From an uncultured Geobacter sp. (lineage in GTDB: Bacteria > Desulfobacterota > Desulfuromonadia > Geobacterales > Geobacteraceae): DNA of 64,000 nt. This document shows, piece by piece, positions 51,477-60,382 of this stretch (position 1 is the stretch's first letter; every line of letters starts with the position of its first letter). The stretch is from positions 27,808 through 91,807 of the forward strand of contig CALABV010000119.1 in assembly GCA_937886325.1 (NCBI GenBank), written 5' to 3'. The notes below the pieces were generated by a model, which saw only the letters and a list, made by a program, of their open reading frames with translations, was not told the DNA's origin and made no database searches. Position numbers and translations under genes: made by a program.

Positions 51477-52628
51477 CTACTGGGTTAGCAACTCTTTCGC
51501 CTTCATTCGGCCCCAACGGTCGGCATGGAGAACCTCCTCGATGGAGGTGAGCGCGTGCGGTTGATGGGCATCCATTGTCTTTTCGATAATCCGGGCTATG
51601 TCGAGAAAGCGGATGGAGCCGGAGAGGAAGGCTTCGACCGCAACCTCATTGGCGGCATTCATGACAGCCGGCATGCTCTCCCCATCACCAACGGCGCGAT
51701 ATGCCAGTTTCAGCGCCGGGAAGCGCTCCATATCAGGCTCGAAAAACGTGAGGGAACCAAGTTCGGCGAGATTGAGGCCCCGCACTCCGGTCGGCACACG
51801 CTCCGGCACAGTCAGGGCATAGGCAATGGGCGCCTTCATGTCGGGTGTCCCCAACTGGGCCATTACGCAGCCGTCCACATACTCCACCAGGGAGTGGATG
51901 ATGCTCTGGGGGTGGATGACAACCGACACCTTCTCCACCGGTACATGGAACAACCATTTCGCCTCGATAACCTCAAGGCCTTTGTTCATCATGGTAGCGG
52001 AATCGATGGTTATCTTCTTCCCCATGCTCCAGTTGGGATGATTCAGGGCATCGTCTATGGAAACCTCCGCCAGCTTCCGCGACGGATACTGGAAGAACGG
52101 TCCACCGGAAGCAGTGAGGATGACGCGCTTCACGTCTTCGCTCCGATGCCCCTGAAGGGACTGGAAGACCGCGCTATGCTCGCTGTCCACCGGGTAGAGC
52201 CGCACCCCCTGCTCCTTCACCATATTCATGATCAGGTGACCGGCGGTCACGAGTGTCTCTTTATTGGCGAGGGCGACGTCCTTGCCCGCCCTGATGGCCG
52301 CGACCGTCGGCACGAGACCGGCGGCGCCGACAATGGCGGCGACCACCATGGTTGCATCGGAAGCCGTTGCCGCCGTTATCATGCCAGGGATTCCGGACAG
52401 GATCTCGGTTCTTGCCCCTCGAACCATCTTGCGCAGCTTTCCGGCCGAATCTTCCGTGATGACAGCCGCAACTTGAGGGTTGAACTCCTCAATCTGTTTC
52501 TTCAACAGCTCCAGATTGTTTCCGCCGGTAAGCGCCACGACGTCGAACCTGTCACGATAAGCGGAAACTATCTCCAGGGTGCTGACGCCGATGGAACCGG
52601 TTGAGCCGAGTATGGAAAGTTTTTTCAT
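51477..52628 (-). CDS. dxr: 1-Deoxy-D-xylulose 5-phosphate reductoisomerase
   Basis: 383 residues. NADPH motif GSTGSIGVSTLEI at the N-terminus, then the metal and substrate motifs TASGGPF, SEHSAVFQSL and MNKGLEVIEAKWLF. It makes methylerythritol phosphate for isoprenoids, used by uppS nearby. It starts 40 bp after cdsA ends. Confidence 0.96.
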   Translation of the reverse strand: MKKLSILGSTGSIGVSTLEIVSAYRDRFDVVALTGGNNLELLKKQIEEFNPQVAAVITEDSAGKLRKMVRGARTEILSGIPGMITAATASDATMVVAAIVGAAGLVPTVAAIRAGKDVALANKETLVTAGHLIMNMVKEQGVRLYPVDSEHSAVFQSLQGHRSEDVKRVILTASGGPFFQYPSRKLAEVSIDDALNHPNWSMGKKITIDSATMMNKGLEVIEAKWLFHVPVEKVSVVIHPQSIIHSLVEYVDGCVMAQLGTPDMKAPIAYALTVPERVPTGVRGLNLAELGSLTFFEPDMERFPALKLAYRAVGDGESMPAVMNAANEVAVEAFLSGSIRFLDIARIIEKTMDAHQPHALTSIEEVLHADRWGRMKAKELLTQ

Positions 52629-52668
52629 GGTATTCCTCGATTATGCAAACCGTCGGACCTGCCGGTGC

Positions 52669-53457
52669 TCAGTGAAAAAAATATCGTACGTAGACGTACA
52701 GGGTAGGGGCCGCGAACAAGACACTGTCGAGACGATCCAGCATTCCGCCGTGACCTGGAAAGATACCGCCGCTGTCTTTGACCCCGAAACTTCGCTTCAG
52801 AAGCGACTCGAACAGATCTCCCAGCTGTCCCAGCAGACCGACCAGGAGAGCGGTCGCGACACAGTCAACCGGGGTAAGGTGGGGAAAGAATGCGGCCTTT
52901 GCCAGAAATGTACCCGCGACACTGCCCGCAAGACCGCCGAACATGCCCTCGACGCTCTTCTTTGGACTGACGAGAGGATACAGTTTCGTCTTTCCGAAGG
53001 AGCTCCCCACATAAAAGGCCGCCGTGTCTCCGGACATGACGATGATCAGCAGGAGAAAGACCCACTGTATTCCGAACGGCATATCCCGCATCAGGACGAG
53101 ATGGGCCATGAGAAGCGGAATATAGAGAATTCCAAGGAGGAACAGCGCAGCTTCGCAGGCGGCATCCTTGATATCTTTTATTGTAAGCAGAGAAAAGAGA
53201 CCGAAAACCAGAACGCACATGGTCATCGCAAGGTGAACGGGGAGAATCGTGGAGATCAGCGAAACGAAAAACGCGCCGCCGACCAGTGACGCAAGCACGC
53301 CCCCGGTCCGGCGACCGGGCAGGGCCATGCGGTAAAACTCCATCATTCCAATGAGAGAGAGAACCAGTATGAAGCAGGAAAACGCGAATGATCCTGCTTT
53401 CAGGATAAAGAGTATGAGTAACGGAAGGGCTATCAGCCCCGTAATCAGCCGTTTTAT
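52669..53457 (-). CDS. cdsA: Phosphatidate cytidylyltransferase with apparent ATA start
   Basis: 262 residues if translation begins at ATA 53457; 225 if it begins at the first ATG (53346). The 37 extra codons encode (M)KRLITGLIALPLLILF, a typical CdsA first transmembrane helix, and AGGAGG sits 5 bp before the ATA. That codon overlaps the uppS stop (ATAA), just where an ATGA coupling would be. The C-terminus has the CdsA signature SFGVKDSGGIFPGHGGMLDRLDS. It makes CDP-diacylglycerol, the precursor used by pssA. The start is unusual: an ATA initiation, a CTG at the fourth codon, or a sequence error are the alternatives. Confidence 0.88.
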   Translation of the reverse strand: MKRLITGLIALPLLILFILKAGSFAFSCFILVLSLIGMMEFYRMALPGRRTGGVLASLVGGAFFVSLISTILPVHLAMTMCVLVFGLFSLLTIKDIKDAACEAALFLLGILYIPLLMAHLVLMRDMPFGIQWVFLLLIIVMSGDTAAFYVGSSFGKTKLYPLVSPKKSVEGMFGGLAGSVAGTFLAKAAFFPHLTPVDCVATALLVGLLGQLGDLFESLLKRSFGVKDSGGIFPGHGGMLDRLDSVLFAAPTLYVYVRYFFH

Positions 53458-54200
53458 GACTCCCTCCTCTTACGGACCTGATCGCTGATGAGTCCGTAAC
53501 GGCGCTCTCTCGCCTGGAAATCGGCCAGGGCGCTGTAGAATTCATCTTTGCCGAAATCCGGCCAATTCACTTCGGTGAAGTAGAGTTCCGTATAGGCGAT
53601 TTGCCAGAGAAGAAAGTTGCTGATGCGCATCTCGCCGCTGGTACGGATGAGAAAATCGGGATCCGGCATATCCGCGGTAAACAGATATCGACTGAAAAGC
53701 CCTTCGTTGATCGCCTCCGCGCCAATCGTGCCCGAAGCCAGATCCGCTGCAAGGCGAGCAGCGGCCGATACGATCTCACGACGGGCGCCGTAGGAAAGCG
53801 CCAGCGTCAGAACCATGCCGCTGTTTCCGGCGGTTCTGGTGACGGCTTCGTCAACCGCTCCGTTCACGTCAGCGGGAAGTTCGCCCCGATCTCCGATAAC
53901 ATTGAATCGGATATTATTGGTCATCATCCGGGACGTCTCCCTCGCCAGATACCTCTTCAGCAGCGCCATGAGGGAACGCACCTCCGTTTTCGGCCGAAGC
54001 CAGTTCTCGGAGGAAAAAGCGAAAAGGGTAAGGTACTTGATGCCCAGGAGAGAACTTTCCTCAACGATAGTCCGAACCGTCTCCACCCCCTTGCGGTGAC
54101 CGACGATTCTCTTGAGCATCCGTTCCTGTGCCCATCGGCCGTTACCGTCCATGATGATGGCAAGGTGACGGGGCAATTTTTCCGGATCGAGCATGTGCAT
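53454..54200 (-). CDS. uppS: Undecaprenyl diphosphate synthase
   Basis: 248 residues. The cis-prenyltransferase motifs are all visible: HLAIIMDGNGRWA (catalytic Asp), GHRKGVETVR, FAFSSENWLRP, DFLIRTSGEMRISNFLLWQ and YTELYF. It builds the C55 lipid carrier. AGGG lies 6 bp before ATG 54200. A 127-bp gap with a short hairpin separates it from frr; its stop overlaps the cdsA start. Confidence 0.96.
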   Translation of the reverse strand: MHMLDPEKLPRHLAIIMDGNGRWAQERMLKRIVGHRKGVETVRTIVEESSLLGIKYLTLFAFSSENWLRPKTEVRSLMALLKRYLARETSRMMTNNIRFNVIGDRGELPADVNGAVDEAVTRTAGNSGMVLTLALSYGARREIVSAAARLAADLASGTIGAEAINEGLFSRYLFTADMPDPDFLIRTSGEMRISNFLLWQIAYTELYFTEVNWPDFGKDEFYSALADFQARERRYGLISDQVRKRRES

Positions 54201-54213
54201 ACGTAGCCCTAAA

Positions 54214-54238
54214 TAAAAAACCCCATGCGGAAAGGGGT
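54214..54238 (-). terminator. Short hairpin with T6 run between frr and uppS
   Basis: Five-pair stem ACCCC/GGGGT with a 9-nt loop, followed on the minus strand by TTTTTT. Weak as a terminator; probably only partial termination within the operon. Confidence 0.5.
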
Positions 54239-54327
54239 CAACTGGATGATACCACGGAGTAACCAGCAGTGAGAGACGAAGCGAAGAAAAGTAAGCCCTG
54301 TCATGTTATGGGAAAAACGGCACGCGG

Positions 54328-54885
54328 TCAGACTTCCATGACCTCTTTTTCTTTTGCGGAGAACACCTCGTCAACCTTGACGACAAAGCCGTTGGTCATG
54401 TCCTGCACTTCTTTTTCAGCCCGTTTCAGGTCATCTTCCGATATCTTTTTGTCTTTTTCCAGTTTTTTCAGAGAATCGATTGAATCCCGCCGAATGTTTC
54501 TGAGGGCAATTTTCGTTTCCTCGGCCATTTTCTTCAGTTGCTTGACGATTTCTTTTCTCCGCTCTTCGGTGAGGGGAGGGATGGAAAGACGGATAAGCTT
54601 GCCGTCGTTCGTGGGAGTAAGGCCGATGTTCGCATTGAGTATGGCTTTCTCGACAGCGGAAATAAGCTTCGATTCCCAAGGCTGAATAGTGATGATGCGG
54701 GCCTCGGGCACGGCAATCTGCGCGACCTGATTGATGGGCGTCGGGGTGTCGTAATACATGACTTTGATATCATCCAGGATAGCGGTGCTGGCTCGGCCGG
54801 TCCTGACCTTCTGATACTCTTTCCGGAGCGAGTCGATGGTCTTCTCCATGCTTTTTTTCATGGAAGCGAGGACATCCTTCGTCAT
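54328..54885 (-). CDS. frr: Ribosome recycling factor
   Basis: 185 residues, the standard length, with the three-helix-bundle signature KVRTGRASTAILDDIKVMYY, the domain II PTPINQVAQIAVPEARIITIQPW and C-terminal DGKLIRLSIPPLTEERRKE. It acts with EF-G to split post-termination ribosomes. It starts one base after pyrH ends. Confidence 0.97.
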   Translation of the reverse strand: MTKDVLASMKKSMEKTIDSLRKEYQKVRTGRASTAILDDIKVMYYDTPTPINQVAQIAVPEARIITIQPWESKLISAVEKAILNANIGLTPTNDGKLIRLSIPPLTEERRKEIVKQLKKMAEETKIALRNIRRDSIDSLKKLEKDKKISEDDLKRAEKEVQDMTNGFVVKVDEVFSAKEKEVMEV

Positions 54886-54886
54886 G

Positions 54887-55615
54887 CTATTCTCCTTTTA
54901 CGATGGTGCCGATTTCCTCACCGAGGATAACCTTTTTGATGTTTCCCGCAGTGGTGACATTGAAGATGATAATAGGCAGGCTGTTGTCCATGCAGAGGGA
55001 GGTGGCGGTGGCATCCATTACCTGCAGACCCTTTTTCAGGACATCGATATAGCTCAACTGGGAAAACTTGAAGGCATTGGGGTCTTTCATGGGATCGGCC
55101 GAATAGACGCCGTCAACCTTGGTTCCCTTCAGGATGACCTCGGCGCCGATCTCCATTGCGCGAAGACTTGCCGCGGTATCGGTCGTGAAGTACGGGTTCC
55201 CCGTGCCTGCGCCGAGAATGACCACACGGCCTTTTTCAAGATGCCGGATGGCGCGGCGCCGGATATACGGTTCGGCCACTTCCCGCATCTCGATGGCCGA
55301 CTGCACCCGGGTGTCCACACCCATCTTCTCAAGGGCATCCTGCATCGCCAGCGAATTTATCATCGTTGCGAGCATTCCCATGTAGTCCGCGCTCGCCCTG
55401 TCCATCCCCCGGGAAGAAGCAGCGAGCCCGCGAAAAATGTTGCCTCCGCCGATGACGAGCGCCATCTCGGTTCCGCATGAAACCACATCTTTGATCTCGG
55501 AGGCGATGGACGTTATCGTCAGGGGATCGATGCCGTATTTCTGTTCTCCGGCAAGGGCCTCGCCCGAAAGCTTCAACAGCACCCTTCCATATCGCGGCTT
55601 ATTCATAGTCAGCAT
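54887..55615 (-). CDS. pyrH: Uridylate kinase (UMP kinase)
   Basis: 242 residues from ATG 55615, which has GGGAGA 7 bp upstream; an ATG three codons in (55606) is the alternative. Amino-acid-kinase fold: RVLLKLSGEALAG, VIGGGNIFRG, the UMP-binding ADYMGMLATMINSLAMQDALE and C-terminal TSLCMDNSLPIIIFN. It phosphorylates UMP. A hairpin separates it from tsf. Confidence 0.96.
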   Translation of the reverse strand: MLTMNKPRYGRVLLKLSGEALAGEQKYGIDPLTITSIASEIKDVVSCGTEMALVIGGGNIFRGLAASSRGMDRASADYMGMLATMINSLAMQDALEKMGVDTRVQSAIEMREVAEPYIRRRAIRHLEKGRVVILGAGTGNPYFTTDTAASLRAMEIGAEVILKGTKVDGVYSADPMKDPNAFKFSQLSYIDVLKKGLQVMDATATSLCMDNSLPIIIFNVTTAGNIKKVILGEEIGTIVKGE

Positions 55616-55692
55616 GCCCATTCTCCCGTCGCCGCCATACAACCGGCGGCTCTCCCGGACAGGATCGAATCATAGACCGTCATGCACATGGG

Positions 55693-55726
55693 CGGATGGA
55701 AGGATATACCGGCGCCCCTCCATCCG
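55693..55726. other. Intercistronic hairpin between tsf and pyrH
   Basis: CGGATGGA pairs with TCCATCCG over an 18-nt loop in the 133-bp gap. No T-run; probably an mRNA structure. Confidence 0.55.
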
Positions 55727-55748
55727 TCCCGCCAATGGAACAAAAAAA

Positions 55749-56399
55749 TCAGGCTCCGGCGGCCGCCGCGACCTCAGCGGCGAAATCACTTTCTTTTTTG
55801 GCCAGACCTTCTCCCAGGACGAATTTGGTGAAACGGCGAATGGACATGTTTTCACCAATGGAAGCAATGGTCTCGTTCAGGTAGGTTTGAATGGTCTTGT
55901 CGGGATCTTTTACGAACGCCTGCTCCAGGAGGCAGATATCACCATAGAACTTGTTGATCTGGCCGTCCACAATCTTCTCGATGATTGCATCCGGTTTTCC
56001 GCTTTCCTTCGCCTTGGCCCGATAGATATCCTTTTCCCTCTCCAGAAGTTCCGCCGGAACCTCTTCACGGCGGACAAACTGCGGAGATGCGGCCGCGATA
56101 TGCATGGCGATATCCTTGACAAAAACCTGGAACGCCTCGTTCTTGGCCACGAAATCGGTCTCGCAATTCACCTCGACCAGTACGCCTATCTTGCCGCCTG
56201 CGTGAATATAGGAACCGACGACGCCCTCGGAGGCAATGCGGCCGGCCTTCTTGGAAGCCGCGGCAAGACCCTTCTTCCGCAGGTAGTCGACAGCCTTCTC
56301 CTGGTCTCCGCCGGTCTCGGCCAGCGCCTTCTTGCAGTCCATGAGACCCGCGCCGGTCACTTTTCTCAGTTCACTTACCTGTGCTGCTGTAATAGTCAC
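55749..56399 (-). CDS. tsf: Elongation factor Ts
   Basis: 216 residues from GTG 56399 (GGAGG 8 bp upstream). The UBA-like N-terminus (AAQVSELRKVTGAGLMDCKKAL) includes the TGAGxMDCK motif, followed by the core (GGKIGVLVEVNCETDFVAKN) and a shortened dimerisation region, so this is the short form seen in Geobacter and many other bacteria. It recharges EF-Tu with GTP. Confidence 0.96.
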   Translation of the reverse strand: MTITAAQVSELRKVTGAGLMDCKKALAETGGDQEKAVDYLRKKGLAAASKKAGRIASEGVVGSYIHAGGKIGVLVEVNCETDFVAKNEAFQVFVKDIAMHIAAASPQFVRREEVPAELLEREKDIYRAKAKESGKPDAIIEKIVDGQINKFYGDICLLEQAFVKDPDKTIQTYLNETIASIGENMSIRRFTKFVLGEGLAKKESDFAAEVAAAAGA

Positions 56400-56475
56400 C
56401 TTTATATCCTCCCTCCACGGTTCGACGAAACCGTCGTCCAACCGGTGTGCAAGTATTCTCGTTTTCAATCGACAT

Positions 56476-56511
56476 GAACGACACTGCCGGACTTCGGCAG
56501 CTTTGCCGTTC
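56476..56511. other. Intercistronic hairpin between rpsB and tsf
   Basis: Nested stems: GAACG/CGTTC enclosing CTGCCG/CGGCAG with a 5-nt loop, in the 132-bp gap; no T-run on the minus strand. Possible attenuator. Confidence 0.55.
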
Positions 56512-56531
56512 GTCTCAGCCCCGGCCGCCCC

Positions 56532-57311
56532 CTAGTCCTCCGGAACAGCGGGAGCTTCGGTCTCGACCTCGGCTTCCGCGGGGACCTCCGCCGCCCCGGC
56601 GTCGCTGTCGCTTTTCAGCTCCGCTTCACGGGCCTGAACCCCTTCTATTACGGCCTCCGCTATCTTGCTGGAGAGCAGGCGAATGGCGCGGATTGCATCG
56701 TCGTTGCCCGGGATTATATGGTCGATTGGATCGGGGTTGCAGTTGGTATCAACGACGGATACGACCGGGATACCGAGCTTGTTGGCTTCCGTAACCGCGA
56801 TGGACTCGTTCTTCGGATCAATCACAAAGATGGCGCCCGGCAGCTTGTTCATCCCCTTAATCCCGCCAAGGGATTTCTCCAGCTTCTCGCGCTGCTTTTC
56901 CAGGCTCAGTATTTCCTTCTTCGTATAGGCTTCGATGGAACCGTCGGCAAACATGGCGTCAAGCCGCTTCAGACGGTCGATGCTCTGGCGTACGGTGGCG
57001 AAGTTGGTCAGCATGCCGCCGAGCCATCGCTGGTTCACATAAAACATATTGCAGCGCTGGGCCTCTTCGGCAATGGAATCCTGGGCCTGCTTCTTCGTCC
57101 CGACGAACAGGATGGTCTCTCCGGCCTGCGCCGTTTCCTTGACAAAGGTATAGGCATTCTTGAAAAGGCGAACGGTTTTCTGGAGATCGATGATGTAGAT
57201 ACCGTTTCTCGCGCCGAAAATGTACGGCTTCATCTTGGGATTCCACCGCTTGGTCTGATGACCGAAATGTACCCCTGCTTCCAACAGTTCTTTCATGGTG
57301 ATGTTCGACAT
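56532..57311 (-). CDS. rpsB: 30S ribosomal protein S2
   Basis: 259 residues from ATG 57311 with GGAGAG upstream. Typical S2: MKELLEAGVHFGHQTKRWNPKM, NGIYIIDLQKT, QRWLGGMLTNF, DAIRAIRLLSSKIAEAVIEG. The tail beyond residue 225 is an acidic Ala/Glu extension. First gene of the run to tsaB. A longer frame to 57551 is an artefact. Confidence 0.97.
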   Translation of the reverse strand: MSNITMKELLEAGVHFGHQTKRWNPKMKPYIFGARNGIYIIDLQKTVRLFKNAYTFVKETAQAGETILFVGTKKQAQDSIAEEAQRCNMFYVNQRWLGGMLTNFATVRQSIDRLKRLDAMFADGSIEAYTKKEILSLEKQREKLEKSLGGIKGMNKLPGAIFVIDPKNESIAVTEANKLGIPVVSVVDTNCNPDPIDHIIPGNDDAIRAIRLLSSKIAEAVIEGVQAREAELKSDSDAGAAEVPAEAEVETEAPAVPED

Positions 57312-57406
57312 TGATACTCTCCTTTGGTTTTTCCTCCGCCCCCCCGGAATCCACCCGATGCGGACACCGCCGGAATGAAAGGGGCGTGCGTGATAAATAG
57401 CGAATC

Positions 57407-57435
57407 TGTATACCATATCGGCCATGGTTTCGCAA
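57407..57435 (-). promoter_or_regulatory. Candidate promoter of rpsB
   Basis: Minus strand TTGCGA (57430-57435), 17-bp spacer and TATACA (57407-57412); about 95 bp of untranslated leader would precede rpsB. Confidence 0.45.
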
Positions 57436-57549
57436 GAGGAATTTTGTCCGGGGGCTTGAATCTTCCGCTGAAAACGGGCATGCATGCCATGCCCCCTCGG
57501 CAGGGCACGGTTGCTATTTGCCCTTCGGTCATGTATCATGCCCGCTGTC

Positions 57550-58722
57550 ATGACTAGAATCCTCTATCGGTATATCGGCAGGGAAATCATCACTCCTTTT
57601 CTGCTCGGTTTCGCCGTTTTCACTTTTGTTCTCCTCATGGGAAGGTTCATCAAGCTTGCGGAAATGGTGATCGCGAAAGGCGTTCCCCTTTCCGATGTCC
57701 TGCGGCTTGTGGTGTACATGCTTCCCTCCTTCTCCATCGTCACAATCCCCATGTCGTTTCTGCTGGCGGTGCTTCTGGCATTCGGCAGGCTTTCCGCCGA
57801 CAGTGAGTTGACGGCCATGAAAGCCACCGGAATAAGCCTGTACGGCCTCCTGCCTCCGGTAATAGCCTTTGCCGTCATCGCCTACCTCACAACCACCTCC
57901 ATCACCGTGTATGCCCTCCCGTGGGGCAACACCGCTTTCAAGACCCTGTTGTACAACGCCATCAACACTAGGGTGAATATCAGCCTGAAGGATCGTGTCT
58001 TCAACGATGATTTTCCGGGACTGGTAATCTACGTCGCACGATACGACGAGGAAAAGCATCATATCTCGGGGATACTGATTTACGATGAGAGAAACCCCGA
58101 AGAAACGGTTACCATCTTTGCCAAAAACGGGCTCATCATGACGGATCCCGACAAGAAGGCCCTTCGCCTGAGACTTCTGGACGGCGGTGTCCATCGGCCC
58201 CGCGGCAAGAGCGGGTACCAGCTCATGGAGTTCGAAAGCTACGACCTGAGCGTGAACTTCAACCAGAACTACAAGATAGTACCGACCATTAACGAGCTCG
58301 ACATGACCTTTCGGGATTTGAGGAAAGCCATGGCGAATCCCGGAAACGACGCCCGGACGACAAGGGATCTGTTCCTGGAGTTCCACCGCCGCTTGGCTCT
58401 CCCTTTCGCCTGCTTCGTCTTCGCCCTTATCGGTGTTCCGCTTGGCCTGCAGAACCGCCGGGCAGGCAAATCATCAGGGTTTTCCATCTGCATCGCACTG
58501 CTGCTGCTCTACTATATCCTGCTCACCGCGGGCAAAACCCTTGGCCAGAAAGGCGTAATTTCCCCTGCCATCTCCATGTGGCTGCCGAATATCCTGTTTA
58601 TCGGTCTCGGCCTCTACCTCTTCTCGAAGACGGCGAATGATCAGAGGATCCCCGTTTTCGAGCTGCCGGCCCGCCTTCTCCAGCGGGCCCGATTGCGGCT
58701 GGTCAGGCTCCGGACTCAATGA
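57550..58722 (+). CDS. lptF: Lipopolysaccharide export system permease LptF
   Basis: 390 residues from ATG 57550 (MTRILYRYIGREII). YjgP/YjgQ-family layout: three N-terminal transmembrane helices, a periplasmic beta-jellyroll of about 160 residues, then three C-terminal helices with RRLALPFACFVFALIGVPLGL. With LptG it forms the LptB2FG membrane part that extracts lipopolysaccharide. A ribosome site is not obvious; an upstream in-frame ATG (57538) is possible. lptG follows with a 4-bp overlap. Confidence 0.93.
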   Translation: MTRILYRYIGREIITPFLLGFAVFTFVLLMGRFIKLAEMVIAKGVPLSDVLRLVVYMLPSFSIVTIPMSFLLAVLLAFGRLSADSELTAMKATGISLYGLLPPVIAFAVIAYLTTTSITVYALPWGNTAFKTLLYNAINTRVNISLKDRVFNDDFPGLVIYVARYDEEKHHISGILIYDERNPEETVTIFAKNGLIMTDPDKKALRLRLLDGGVHRPRGKSGYQLMEFESYDLSVNFNQNYKIVPTINELDMTFRDLRKAMANPGNDARTTRDLFLEFHRRLALPFACFVFALIGVPLGLQNRRAGKSSGFSICIALLLLYYILLTAGKTLGQKGVISPAISMWLPNILFIGLGLYLFSKTANDQRIPVFELPARLLQRARLRLVRLRTQ

Positions 58723-59798
58723 AAGTGATACGGCACTACATCTCCATGACGTACCTGAAACTGCTCGCGCTCTCGGTCGGCTCTTTCGTGACGATCTACC
58801 TGGTCATCGACTTCCTGGAAAAGGTTCGCCGCTTCTCTCGATCCGACTGCAACCCGCTGTATATCCTGCTTTTTTTCCTTTATAAAATTCCGGCGATCGT
58901 CAACCAGATAATGCCGCTTGCGGTACTGATGGCAACTTTGCTCACCCTCGGCACGCTTTCCCGTTCCAGCGAGATAATCGCCATGCAGAGCTGTGGCATC
59001 AGCCTGAGAAAGATTGCCGAACCCATCATCGTTATTGCATTAGCGCTGAGCCTCTTCACCTTTTTTTCCAACGAAGTCATCATCCCGAACACCTCACAGC
59101 AGATGAAATACATCGAAGAGGTACTCATTCAGAAAAGGAATCCGAGCACTTTCTTCCGCCTGAACAACATCTGGTATCGTGAAGAGAACTATATTCTGCA
59201 GGCGCGCCTCTTTATCCCGGCAACCCGGACACTGAAAGGAGTAACCCTCTGGCAGACGACGGAGGATATGCGGCCGGTGAGACGCCTGGAAGCGGAAGAA
59301 GGGGCATGGGACGGGTCTCGCTGGACTCTGAGGAACGTCGTGGAAATGGACTTCACCAAAGGAACGGCGCCCTCTTCAACGATGTCGAAAACCCTCCCGG
59401 TTCCCTTCAGTCTCAAGGTTGACGATCTCAAGACATGGGACAAATATGCGGAAGACATGGGCTTCTTCAGGCTGAGAGGGTACACCGTAAAGCTCAGGAA
59501 GGGTGGATACGATGCAACCAGATACCTGGCGCAGATGCACTCGAAACTCTCTCTCCCCTTTGCCTGCCTGATCATGGCATTTGTCGGGATCCCGTTCGCC
59601 CTGCGCGGCGGACGGTCCAGCGGAATCGCCCTCGGCATCGGTCTCAGCCTTGCAATCGGCTTCGCCTATTTCATTATCAACGCAATCCTCATCTCCTTAG
59701 GACAGACGGACGTGCTGCCCCCCCTGGTTTCCGCATGGGCCGCAAATTTTATTTTTGCACTCTCGGCGATATGGCTTACGCTCACCATCCACCATTGA
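58719..59798 (+). CDS. lptG: Lipopolysaccharide export system permease LptG
   Basis: 359 residues, same fold as lptF: ISMTYLKLLALSVGSF, the conserved LMATLLTLGTLSRSSEIIAM segment, a periplasmic jellyroll (about 110-265), and HSKLSLPFACLIMAFVGIPFAL with the three last helices. It partners LptF. The start overlaps the lptF stop (ATGA). Confidence 0.94.
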   Translation: MKVIRHYISMTYLKLLALSVGSFVTIYLVIDFLEKVRRFSRSDCNPLYILLFFLYKIPAIVNQIMPLAVLMATLLTLGTLSRSSEIIAMQSCGISLRKIAEPIIVIALALSLFTFFSNEVIIPNTSQQMKYIEEVLIQKRNPSTFFRLNNIWYREENYILQARLFIPATRTLKGVTLWQTTEDMRPVRRLEAEEGAWDGSRWTLRNVVEMDFTKGTAPSSTMSKTLPVPFSLKVDDLKTWDKYAEDMGFFRLRGYTVKLRKGGYDATRYLAQMHSKLSLPFACLIMAFVGIPFALRGGRSSGIALGIGLSLAIGFAYFIINAILISLGQTDVLPPLVSAWAANFIFALSAIWLTLTIHH

Positions 59799-60382
59799 GA
59801 TTTCCGCACCGAGGTCAACCGAGACACTTCACCCGTAAATTTTGTCATATATTCCGAAGCATTACGGCTAAGAATAAAAATTCGGCCGTTTAACGGTTGA
59901 CATTTTCGATCCTCATGGTTTATTTTTACGGACTTTAAAATATCCATCACGAGATTTTTCTCCATGGTGCCGGTGATACTAATGGCGGAATAAGCGCCAT
60001 TCGGATTGCCCTGAACCTTCACTGCCGAGTTTCTTCCTCTGCTTTACAGGCCGGCGGCACTCCGGGTCCCAGCCCTTCCGACACGTTCCCCCTTACGAAC
60101 TCCACCACTTGAACCCGAGTTGTCGCCAAAGAGAAAACCTCGTGGAACCGATCTCGTTACCGTAGAAAACTCCGGATGAGACCCTAGAGGTCTGCAATTC
60201 GGAAACCATATGTATTCAGCATATTCGCCATGCGCAGACAACCATACAACCCTGCCGCCACTGACGCGGAATTATCATTGAAAGGAGGTTCACGCCGGAG
60301 GAACTGAAGCACGTTGTGCGGCAGCGAACAGTCGCGTCGCAAATCCGGCAAAAACCCGAAAAAACCGAACACCCATTTACTT
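59799..60382. other. 584-bp gap without a convincing gene
   Basis: On the minus strand, a GTG at 60022 with GAGGAAG upstream opens a frame of 118 codons that ends antisense to lptG; its first 65 residues (GNPNGAYSAISITGTMEKN) look protein-like but match no family I know. A second minus-strand frame ends near 60184. Both may be remnants of one decayed gene. AT-rich runs occur at 59860-59960. Confidence 0.4.

Noticed and set aside
51525..52604. 359-codon open frame on the plus strand opposite dxr
   Set aside because: Antisense to dxr; no motif or ribosome site.
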